This document shows, piece by piece, positions 41,429-49,390 of a stretch of DNA of 64,000 bases (its first letter is position 1; every line of letters starts with the position of its first letter). The notes under the pieces were generated by a model. The model was not told the DNA's origin, ran no database searches, and was given only the letters and a program-made list of their open reading frames with translations. The position numbers and the translations under genes were made by a program. The stretch is from Winogradskya humida. Its GTDB lineage: Bacteria > Actinomycetota > Actinomycetes > Mycobacteriales > Micromonosporaceae. The stretch spans positions 1 through 64,000 of the forward strand of contig NZ_BOMN01000057.1 in NCBI RefSeq assembly GCF_016862215.1, read 5' to 3'.

Positions 41429-43087
41429 GAAACCGCCGGACTGGCGGGCCCACAGCGTCGCGTAGAGGCCACCCTGATCGAGCAGCTCCCTATGGGTGCC
41501 CTGCGCGACGATCCGGCCCGCGTCCAGCACGACGATGCGGTCCATCCGCGCGATCGTGGAGAGCCGGTGCGCGACCGCGAGGACCGTCCGGCCCGCCATC
41601 ACGCGGTCCAGCGATTCCTGGATCACCGCCTCGGCCTCGGAGTCGAGCGCTGATGTCGCTTCGTCCAGGACCAGGATCGGGGCGTCGCGGTGCAGGGCCC
41701 GGGCGAGTGCTATCCGTTGCCGCTGGCCGCCGGAGAGCCGTACGCCGCGTTCGCCGACCTGGGTTGCGTACCCGTGGTCAAGGTCGGTGATGAAGTCGTC
41801 GGCTGCTGCCGAGCGGGCGGCGGCCGCGATGGTCGCGTCGTCGCCGGAGCCGATGTTGTCCCGGATCGAGCGGTGCAGCAGCGTCGCCTCCTGACTGACC
41901 ATGGCGATGCGGCGGCGCAGGCTCTGTTGGGTGACCCCGGTGATGTTCTGCCTATCGATCTCGATCGTGCCCGCCTCCGCGTCGTAGAAGCGCAGCAACA
42001 GGTTGACCAGAGTGGACTTTCCCGCCCCGGAGCGACCGACCAGACCGACCCGCTCGCCCGGCCCGATCCGCAGGGACAGCCGGTCGAGACCGCCGGCGCC
42101 GCGACCGTAATGGTGGCTGACCGCCGTGAACGTGATCGAGCCGCCGGACACTGCCAGCTCCTTGGCGTCCGGGCGGTCCGCGACGGCGAGCGGCTGGGCG
42201 ATCGTGACGAGTGCGCGGCGCAGCGCACCGATCGAGCCGAACAATGCCGACACGGCGTCCAGCAGCCACTCCGCGAGCGAGGTGATCCGGAAGCTGAGCG
42301 CGAGCGCGGCGGCGACCAGGCCGATCGGGGCGGCGCCGGAACGCCACAGCACGATGCCGTACCCGACGAGACCCACGAGGAGAATCCCGCTGAGCGCGGT
42401 CATGGCGCCGTTCATGGTCACTTCCAGCCGCTGTACGCCGAGATGAGCCCGCCGTGCGTCAGCGAACACCCGGCGGTCGGTGCGTTCCTCGGCGTCCCGG
42501 TCGGCGAGCAGCGCCAGCGTGTCGGCGTTCGCATACGAGTCGACGAGCAGCCCGGTCAGCGCGGAATTCGCCTCCTGGTGCGTGGCGGACGCGCGCCGGT
42601 AGCGAGGAATCACGTACCCAGGTGGCGGTCCGTCCGGCCAGATCCCGGCGGAACCAGCCGACCGGTTGCAACGAGACGTACCGGTGGGCGCGCCACGTTG
42701 CCCGGGTCAGCGCGTTCGGCTTGAGGACGAGGTCGTCGATCGCCTCCCGGACCAGGTGGACCAGTGGCCGGGCGATCAGGACCAGCGCCGCGGCGCCGAG
42801 CAGCTCCCGGCCGTGGTCGCGCCACAGGCTGCCGGGGTCGGTCGCGCCGAGCAGATCGACGAGGAGGCCTGCGTACGCGATCAGCCAGACCTCGATGCCG
42901 GCACTGATCGCCGCGAGCACAACACTGGCTGCGATCACGCCGCGCAGGGGTTTGACCTCATGCCACAGGTACGCGCCGACGGCGGCCGGCGGGGTAGCTG
43001 TTACATCCTCGGGAAACGGGTCGATGTGGAACAGGGGAATCCTCCAGGCTGGATCGAAACGGGGGCCGGCGTCGCGATCTGCCTCAT
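41402..43087 (-). pseudogene. Broken ABC exporter (membrane plus ATPase)
   Basis: The ATPase half and the last membrane helices are intact in one frame (41402-42613): Walker A GRSGAGKS, signature LSGGQRQRIALARAL, Walker B ILVLDEATSALDSEAE, and the H-loop His in VAHRLST. The first membrane helices are in another frame (about 42610-43040: AYLWHEVKPLRG, VIAASVVLAAISAGIEVWLIAYAG, LQPVGWFRRDLAGRTATWVRD). At about 42600 the central membrane segment is missing and the frame changes. A well-spaced AAGGAG-ATG at 43087 opens a 28-codon frame that also fails to join, so there may be two lesions. It is a probable pseudogene of a homo- or heterodimeric exporter. Confidence 0.75.
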
Positions 43088-43238
43088 GATTCGATCTCCT
43101 TCGAGTCCCGGGTCAACGCCTGGACCGTAGCGCCTCCGGGGGTGGCACGAAACCGTGATTTCCGGGGGGCGGTGAGTCTCTAGATTTCTTCTCAGGAGCC
43201 GGGCCTTGGTGGTCCAGCCGGTCGAGGGGAACAGAACG

Positions 43239-43781
43239 ATGCGCGTACGAGTGCTGGTTGTGACCGCGGTGGCGGTTGTGTCCGCGGTGGCCGGCAGTGC
43301 GCTTGCGCTGCACAACCCCGCGAAGGCCGAAGCTGCGACGCTGGGGCCCTGCGCCATCGAGAACCTGTCGACGACGGCCACCGACGAGGAGATGTTCGAG
43401 AAGGGCGGCGAGTTCTTCGAGAACGTGCGGCTCACCTACACGAACAAGTCCGCCACGTGCACCCTCTCGGGCAACCCGGTGGTCGCACTGACGGGCCCGA
43501 CGACCGGTGGCTGGAAGCAGACCGTCAACCTGCCCGGCACCGGGACCGCGACGACGCTGACACTGGCGCGCGGTGAGTCGGCGCACTCGACGATCCGCGT
43601 GCGGCTGCTGCCCGAGGAGGAGCACATGTGGCAGCCGGCGGCGCTGCGGGTCCGGCTGCAGGGCACCGCGGCCGCGGCGAGTGTGGCGTGGCCCGAGGGG
43701 CTGACCATCCGTCAGGAGAACAGGACGCTGCCCGGCCTCGGCCTGCCGAACAGCATCGGGGCACCGGTCCTCGGCGCCTGA
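43239..43781 (+). CDS. Secreted DUF4232-like protein
   Basis: About 180 residues. The signal peptide VRVLVVTAVAVVSAVAGSALAL has no lipobox Cys at its end, so the protein is likely released. The mature domain (LGPCAIENLSTTATDEE, VRLTYTNKSATCTLSGNPVVAL) has two Cys and a beta-sandwich pattern of DUF4232-type actinobacterial exported proteins. The function is unknown. The ATG at 43239 follows GAGGGGAAC. It ends seven bases from the convergent response-regulator gene. Confidence 0.75.
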   Translation: MRVRVLVVTAVAVVSAVAGSALALHNPAKAEAATLGPCAIENLSTTATDEEMFEKGGEFFENVRLTYTNKSATCTLSGNPVVALTGPTTGGWKQTVNLPGTGTATTLTLARGESAHSTIRVRLLPEEEHMWQPAALRVRLQGTAAAASVAWPEGLTIRQENRTLPGLGLPNSIGAPVLGA

Positions 43782-43788
43782 TCCGCTG

Positions 43789-44199
43789 TCAACCGCGGGA
43801 GCGCCAGTAGTCCAGCGTCTGGTGCAGGACCGTACGGAACAGTGCGAAGTTGATCGGCTTGAAGATGTAGCTGTCCGCGCCGGCCGCGTAGCAGGCATCC
43901 GCCTCGGCCTGGTCCTCCGATGACGTGAACACGACGAGGGTCAGGGCGCTCACGGCGGGTTCTGCCCGGACCCGTTTGATCACGTCGAGTCCGCCCTCGC
44001 CGGGCATGTTCAGGTCGAGCAGGACCATGCCGGGCAGGGTTGCGCCGGCGGCGGTCAACCGGGGCATGACCTCGGCGCCGGAGCGCAGGAATTCCAGTCT
44101 CACCTGGGGGTGGGAGCGGCCGATGGCCCGGCCGATCGCCTCGACGTCCTCGTCCGAGTCCTCGACGACCAGCACCAGGTCCCGGTCGGGTTCACCCAT
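43789..44199 (-). CDS. Rcp-like single-domain response regulator
   Basis: A 136-residue CheY-like receiver. Acidic residues are in LVVEDSDEDVEA, the phospho-accepting Asp is in MVLLDLNMPGEGGLDVI, the Thr/Ser in VFTSSEDQAEA and the Lys in YIFKPINF. There is no output domain. Its layout resembles Rcp1-type regulators that serve phytochrome kinases. The start overlaps the stop of the upstream SpoIIE-phosphatase gene by eight bases and has GAGGAG upstream, so the two form an operon. Confidence 0.88.
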   Translation of the reverse strand: MGEPDRDLVLVVEDSDEDVEAIGRAIGRSHPQVRLEFLRSGAEVMPRLTAAGATLPGMVLLDLNMPGEGGLDVIKRVRAEPAVSALTLVVFTSSEDQAEADACYAAGADSYIFKPINFALFRTVLHQTLDYWRSRG

Positions 44200-45880
44200 C
44201 GTGATACTCCTCAGCGCGTACGGCCAGCACGGCGATGTCGTCGGCCACCGCGCCGCCGAAAATGGCGGAGGCCTGGCTCAACTCAAGGACGAGCGTCTCG
44301 ACGGGGGCGTCGCGGAGCCGGTCGAGAGCCTGCCACAGGGCTTCATGGTCGAACATGACGCCGTCGGTGTCGCGGGCCTCGGTCAGCCCGTCGGTGAACA
44401 TCAGCAGGGCGTCGCCCGGGGCGAGCAGCAGCCTGGACCGTCCGATGGTGGCCTGCGGGAGCACCCCGAGCGGGATGCCACCGCCCCGGGCCGCCTGCGC
44501 GGAACGGCCGCGGCGCAGCACGATCGGGGCGGGGTGACCGGCGGAATTCCACTGCACGGCGAGGCCTTTCGCGGCCGGGCGCAGCATGGCGACCCCGGCC
44601 GTGACGAACCGCCAGGAGCCGTCGCGGCGCAGGCCGGTGTTGAGCCGCCCGAGCGCCCGCGCGGGCGAGACGCCCTCGGTCAGCAGCGTGCCCAGGGTGT
44701 GCCGGGCCATGCCGGTCAGCGCCGCGGCCTCGGGGCCACGCCCGCAAACATCACCGACCAGGGCCGCAACCACACCGTCGGTACGCGTCACCACGTCGTA
44801 GAAGTCGCCGCCCACCTCGGTGACCCGGTCACCGACCGCATACGAGGCGGCGATCGCGATGCCCGGCACGACCGGCAGCCGGCTGGGGAGCAGATGCTGC
44901 TGCATGGTCACCACGTCGCGCCGCCGCTGCTCGTAGAGCTCGCCGTTGTCGATGGCCAGCGCCGCCCGGTAGGCGAGGTCGCGCAGGAAGTCCGGCGGCG
45001 GGATCCGGTCGTCACCGCGGTCGAAGAGGAAGAGCAGCACGCCGAGCACCCGCCCGCGGGCGCGAAGGACCTGCGGGTGAATGGTCCGGGTGCCGGTGGT
45101 GTCGGTGACGTCCGAGTGCACCCGTTCGGCGTTGCCCGTCACGGCCTTGCTCGCCATGGTGGCAAGACAGGCGGCGTACGCGGGGTTCGCCAGCGCGGTG
45201 TCGAGGCGGCGCATGTCGACGTGCACGGCGCTGCGCAGCACGAGCTTGCCCTCGTCGAGGACGTAGACGAGACAGCCCTCCGCGATGGCCGGCACCGCCA
45301 TCCGGGCCGCCCGATGCATGGTCTGCGTGGTGTCCAGCACCGCGTCCATCTGCAGCGACGCCTCCGCGAGCAGCGCGTCACGCATCTGCTGCTCGTCCTC
45401 GGCGCGCCCGGCCAGCAGCCGGCGGATCGCCTCCCGCGTCACGTCGACGATCTGCGCCAGGCAGGCCCGCAACCGGGGCACGTCGGCATCGGCACCGACC
45501 ACCACGAGCATGCTGCCGGCTTCCGTGCCGGGAACGTCGAGCCGGGCGGAGAGCACGTGGCGCGCGCCGTCGGCCCGCAGCCGCTCCAGCTCCGGACCGA
45601 TGGAAACCACCGGCAGCCCCAGGGCGGCGATCTTCTCCGCCCCGGCGCGATCTTCCTGCCGCAACGGCAGACCAGCCCATCGGTACGCCGAGATGCCGCC
45701 GGCCAGATCGTGCCGCAGCCCCCACACGGCGAGCACCCCCGGCTCGCTGAGCAGCGGGGGTAACACCAGATCGGCCAGTTGATCACGCGCGGTGATCACG
45801 GTGACCGAGCTCCAGAGCCGATGCAGCGTCGCCGCCCACCCGAGTTCGACCCCGACCACATCCACCTCCCGAACGGCCAC
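44192..45880 (-). CDS. GAF-SpoIIE-type PP2C phosphatase
   Basis: A 562-residue protein. The N-terminal half (about 1-300) contains a region resembling a GAF domain (ASLQMDAVLDTTQTMHRAARMA to AYRAALAIDNGELYEQRRR). The C-terminal PP2C/SpoIIE catalytic domain shows EVGGDFYDVV, VGDVCGRGPEAA, FTDGLTEARD and DDIAVLAVRA, which carry the metal-binding Asp residues. Such phosphatases dephosphorylate anti-sigma-factor antagonists. It is encoded with, and before, an Rcp-like receiver, suggesting that the receiver controls it or shares its input. The start is a GTG at 45880; a later GTG is possible. Confidence 0.88.
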   Translation of the reverse strand: MAVREVDVVGVELGWAATLHRLWSSVTVITARDQLADLVLPPLLSEPGVLAVWGLRHDLAGGISAYRWAGLPLRQEDRAGAEKIAALGLPVVSIGPELERLRADGARHVLSARLDVPGTEAGSMLVVVGADADVPRLRACLAQIVDVTREAIRRLLAGRAEDEQQMRDALLAEASLQMDAVLDTTQTMHRAARMAVPAIAEGCLVYVLDEGKLVLRSAVHVDMRRLDTALANPAYAACLATMASKAVTGNAERVHSDVTDTTGTRTIHPQVLRARGRVLGVLLFLFDRGDDRIPPPDFLRDLAYRAALAIDNGELYEQRRRDVVTMQQHLLPSRLPVVPGIAIAASYAVGDRVTEVGGDFYDVVTRTDGVVAALVGDVCGRGPEAAALTGMARHTLGTLLTEGVSPARALGRLNTGLRRDGSWRFVTAGVAMLRPAAKGLAVQWNSAGHPAPIVLRRGRSAQAARGGGIPLGVLPQATIGRSRLLLAPGDALLMFTDGLTEARDTDGVMFDHEALWQALDRLRDAPVETLVLELSQASAIFGGAVADDIAVLAVRAEEYHDG

Positions 45881-45945
45881 CTACGCAGCGTAACGAGGCT
45901 GCGGGCCGGGGCAAGTATTGCCTGATCGTTGCACTACGGCAAGTA

Positions 45946-47337
45946 ATGACCCGCCGCATACTTCCTGACGTGCGCAAATCGATTCTCATCGTGCTCGCCG
46001 CGGGCCTCGCCGGGCTGGCGGTAGGGCTGATCGCTCCGGGGAACGGGCTCAGCGGCGGTGGGCAACTCGCTCTGCCGCGGCGGATCTCCACGCCCTACCC
46101 GTGGACGCCCAGCCTGGAGCAGGCGCCGCTGCGATCGGCCTCGGTGCTGATCGACATCGACGACACCGTAGGCGTCGTCGGCGACTCGTACCGGCGGCTG
46201 TCGCTCACCGGGCCGCCCGGTGAGGGAGTGCTGCTGTCGCCGGACGGCACCCGCGTCGCTTACCGGGTGCTCGGCGCCCTCGTCATCCGGGCGGTCGACG
46301 GCACCTCGACGCGGGTGTTCCCTGACGGCAGCGGGGGCGGCGCGCCCCGGGGTTGGTCCGCCGACGGCACGCTGCTCGCCGTTGCCCGCGGCGCCGAGCT
46401 GCGACTCCTTGAACCGGGCAGCGGTCAGGCCCGGACGGTGGGGACGGTGCCCGCGGAATGGGACGGGCCGGTCGCGTTCACCCGGGCCGGCGATCGGCTG
46501 GCGTACCAGGTCGGGCAGCGGATGGTGATCGCCGGCACCGATGGCGCTCAGGAGTCCGGGTTCGCTGTGCCGGCGGGGATGGTGCTCGCCGGGAAGGGCG
46601 CATGGACGCCGGACGGCGCATCGCTGCTGGTCGGCGCCGCTGTGGGGGATGGGTGGCAGTTCCGGACATTACGGGCGTCCGACGGGTCGGTGGATCCGGC
46701 TCCGGCTCTGGCCGTGTTGCGTCACGCCGGCGCTGGGCGGGCTCTGGGGTGGCGGCCTGACGGGACGCTGGTCGCTGTCGCCTACGAACCAGCCCCGGCG
46801 TCCTCCGGGGCGGCGCCGCTGGTCTCCGGGCCGGGCAGGGTGCCGTCCGGGACGGGGGCGGCGGAGGGTGCCCGGGTTCGGGTGGTCGGGCTGGTCCGTG
46901 GGGAGGTCGCGGAGCGCTCGTTGATGGAGGTGCCCGAGGGGGTCAGTGGCATCGACGTCGCGGGGCAGGCTGTGGTGCGGTCGGAGCCGGCCGTGGGGGT
47001 GGCGGTGTGGCCGGTCGCGGGGTGGTGGCTTGCCGGGGTTGTTTCTGTGGTGCTCGCGGTGGCCGGGTTGTGGCGGGTTCACGGGCGTGGCCTGCGGGAA
47101 CGCCTACGGCGAGCTCTGGAGACGCGGGCGGCGCGGCGGGCCGGCAAGAAGCGGGGGCCGGGGGACGGCGGCGCGCCGGGGTGGGCTGGTAGGAAGCGGG
47201 GGCTGGGGGATGGCGGCGGGCTGGGGTGGGGCGAGGATGGGCGGCCGCTGGGGGATGGCGGGGAGGTGCGGGTGAGTGGCGGGGAGGTCCCGGCGGATGC
47301 GCGACCGGCCGGGCCACGCACGAAGATCCGCGAGTGA
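45946..47337 (+). CDS. Membrane-anchored beta-propeller-like protein with basic tail
   Basis: A 463-residue protein. An N-terminal membrane helix (about 11-33) is followed by an extracytoplasmic WD40/TolB-like repeat domain (GVLLSPDGTRVAYRVLG, GWSADGTLLAVARG, AWTPDGASLLVG, GWRPDGTLVAVAYE) and a second membrane helix near 355-375. The tail of about 85 residues is low-complexity and Arg/Gly-rich with repeats of the form KKRGPGDGG. No catalytic motif is visible; a scaffold or sensor role is possible. It is divergent from the phosphatase operon with 65 bases between. Confidence 0.7.
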   Translation: MTRRILPDVRKSILIVLAAGLAGLAVGLIAPGNGLSGGGQLALPRRISTPYPWTPSLEQAPLRSASVLIDIDDTVGVVGDSYRRLSLTGPPGEGVLLSPDGTRVAYRVLGALVIRAVDGTSTRVFPDGSGGGAPRGWSADGTLLAVARGAELRLLEPGSGQARTVGTVPAEWDGPVAFTRAGDRLAYQVGQRMVIAGTDGAQESGFAVPAGMVLAGKGAWTPDGASLLVGAAVGDGWQFRTLRASDGSVDPAPALAVLRHAGAGRALGWRPDGTLVAVAYEPAPASSGAAPLVSGPGRVPSGTGAAEGARVRVVGLVRGEVAERSLMEVPEGVSGIDVAGQAVVRSEPAVGVAVWPVAGWWLAGVVSVVLAVAGLWRVHGRGLRERLRRALETRAARRAGKKRGPGDGGAPGWAGRKRGLGDGGGLGWGEDGRPLGDGGEVRVSGGEVPADARPAGPRTKIRE

Positions 47338-47446
47338 CTCGGCCGGTTGGTGGTGCGGTTGTTGCGCGCTGTCGGGCGTAATTACAGCGATGTGAAGCAG
47401 ATCGTTGCGAAAGTGGCTGACGGCCACCGGCACTGACCAGCTGGGT

Positions 47447-49294
47447 TTATTCGGGGACCTTGCGGTAGGCGCCGTCGCTGGCGCTGGTGGCCATGGAGGC
47501 GTAGGCGCGCAGGGCTGCGGAGACCGGGCGGGTGCGGTCGGCCGGGGTGTAGGGCTTGGGGCGGCGTTCCTGCTCGTGGCGACGCTGGGCGAGGTCTTCG
47601 TCGGTGACGTTGAGGGAGATGGTGCGGCCGGGGATGTCGATGGTGATCTCGTCGCCGGTTTCGACCAGGGCGATCAGGCCGCCTGAGGCTGCTTCGGGGG
47701 AGACGTGGCCGATGGAGAGGCCGCTGGTGCCGCCGGAGAAGCGGCCGTCGGTGATCAGGGCGCAGGCTTTGCCGAGGCCACGGCCCTTGAGGAAGCTCGT
47801 GGGGTAGAGCATTTCCTGCATGCCGGGGCCGCCGCGGGGGCCCTCGTAGCGGATGACCACGACGTCGCCGGCCACGACCTGTTTGCCGAGGATTCCGGTG
47901 ACCGCGTCGTCCTGGCTCTCGAAGACGCGGGCGGGGCCGGTGAATTTCCACAGGGTCTCGTCGACGCCGGCGGTCTTGACCACGCAGCCGTCGGGGGCGA
48001 GGTTGCCGAAGAGGATCGCCAGGCCGCCGTCAGCGGTGTAGGCGTGCTCGACCGAGCGGATGCAGCCTGCCTCGGCGTCGGTGTCGAGCTTGGCCCACCT
48101 GTTCTCGGTGCTGAACGGGAGCACCGTGCGGACTCCGCCGGGCGCCGCGTGGAAGAGCTCCAGCGCCTGGTCGGTGGGCTGGCCGCTGCGGATGTCCCAG
48201 TCGTTGAGCCACGAGGTGAGGTCGGGGGAGTGGACCGAGCGCACGTTGGTCTTGAGGGCGCCGCCGCGGTTGAGCTCGCCGAGCAGGGCGGGGATGCCGC
48301 CGGCGCGGTGGACGTCCTCCATGTGGTACTTCGGGCTGTTGGGGGCGACCTTGGCCAGGCAGGGCACGCGGCGGGAGATGGCGTCGATGTCGGCGACGCT
48401 GAAGTCGAGCTCGGCCTCGCGGGCCGCGGCCAGCAGGTGGAGCACCGTGTTGGTGGAGCCGCCCATCGCGACGTCCAGGGCGACGGCGTTCTCGAAGGCG
48501 TCGCGGTTGGCGATGCTGCGCGGCAGGACGCTCTCGTCGTCGTTCTCGTAATACTGCTTCGCGATGTCGACGATCAGCGCGCCGGCCTTCTCGAAGAGCG
48601 CCTTGCGGGAGGCATGGGTGGCCAGCGTCGAGCCGTTGCCGGGCAGCGCCAGGCCGATCGCCTCGGTGAGGCAGTTCATCGAGTTGGCGGTGAACATGCC
48701 GGAACACGAGCCGCAGGTCGGGCACGCCGAGCGCTCGATCGTGTCGAGCTGCTCGTCGGTGACGTTCTCGTTGGCGCTGGCCGACATGGCGTCGACGAGG
48801 TCGAGCTTCTCGTGCACGACGCCCTCGATGGCGACCGTCTTGCCGGCCTCCATCGGGCCGCCGGAGACGAAGACCGTCGGGATGTTGAGCCGAAGCGCGG
48901 CGATCAGCATGCCGGGAGTGATCTTGTCGCAGTTCGAGATGCAGACCAGGGCGTCGGCGCAGTGCGCGTTGACCATGTATTCGACCGCGTCGGCGATCAG
49001 CTCGCGGCTGGGCAGCGAGTAGAGCATGCCGCCGTGGCCCATGGCGATGCCGTCGTCGACCGCGATCGTGTTGAACTCGCGGCCGATCCCGCCCGCCTCG
49101 AAGATGGAGTCGGCGACGAGGCCACCGAGATCCTTGAGGTGGACGTGACCCGGCACGAACTGGGTGAAACTGTTGGCAATCGCCACAATGGGCTTGCCGA
49201 AGTCGTCGTCGGTCATGCCGGTGGCGCGCCAGAGGGCGCGGGCGCCGGCCATCGTCCGACCGTGTGTAGAGGTCCGGGAACGCAGCTCAGGCAT
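47447..49294 (-). CDS. ilvD: Dihydroxy-acid dehydratase
   Basis: A 615-residue Fe-S enzyme. The cluster cysteines lie in CISNCDKITPGM and CPTCGSCSGMFTANSMNCLTE, and the family signature DGRFSGGTSGLSIGHVSPEA appears near the C-terminus. It dehydrates 2,3-dihydroxy-3-methyl(but/pent)anoate to the 2-keto acids, the third step of valine and isoleucine synthesis. The gene lies alone on the minus strand, divergent from the third GGDEF-EAL gene, with no leader peptide or attenuator found in the 96-base gap. Confidence 0.96.
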   Translation of the reverse strand: MPELRSRTSTHGRTMAGARALWRATGMTDDDFGKPIVAIANSFTQFVPGHVHLKDLGGLVADSIFEAGGIGREFNTIAVDDGIAMGHGGMLYSLPSRELIADAVEYMVNAHCADALVCISNCDKITPGMLIAALRLNIPTVFVSGGPMEAGKTVAIEGVVHEKLDLVDAMSASANENVTDEQLDTIERSACPTCGSCSGMFTANSMNCLTEAIGLALPGNGSTLATHASRKALFEKAGALIVDIAKQYYENDDESVLPRSIANRDAFENAVALDVAMGGSTNTVLHLLAAAREAELDFSVADIDAISRRVPCLAKVAPNSPKYHMEDVHRAGGIPALLGELNRGGALKTNVRSVHSPDLTSWLNDWDIRSGQPTDQALELFHAAPGGVRTVLPFSTENRWAKLDTDAEAGCIRSVEHAYTADGGLAILFGNLAPDGCVVKTAGVDETLWKFTGPARVFESQDDAVTGILGKQVVAGDVVVIRYEGPRGGPGMQEMLYPTSFLKGRGLGKACALITDGRFSGGTSGLSIGHVSPEAASGGLIALVETGDEITIDIPGRTISLNVTDEDLAQRRHEQERRPKPYTPADRTRPVSAALRAYASMATSASDGAYRKVPE

Positions 49295-49390
49295 GAGCCC
49301 ATACTGCCACCGCCGGTAAGGACCGGCTCCGTGTCAGGCGCCACTAAGTCCATAGGTCGGGACACCCCAACTCTCGATTAAAAGATCCGA

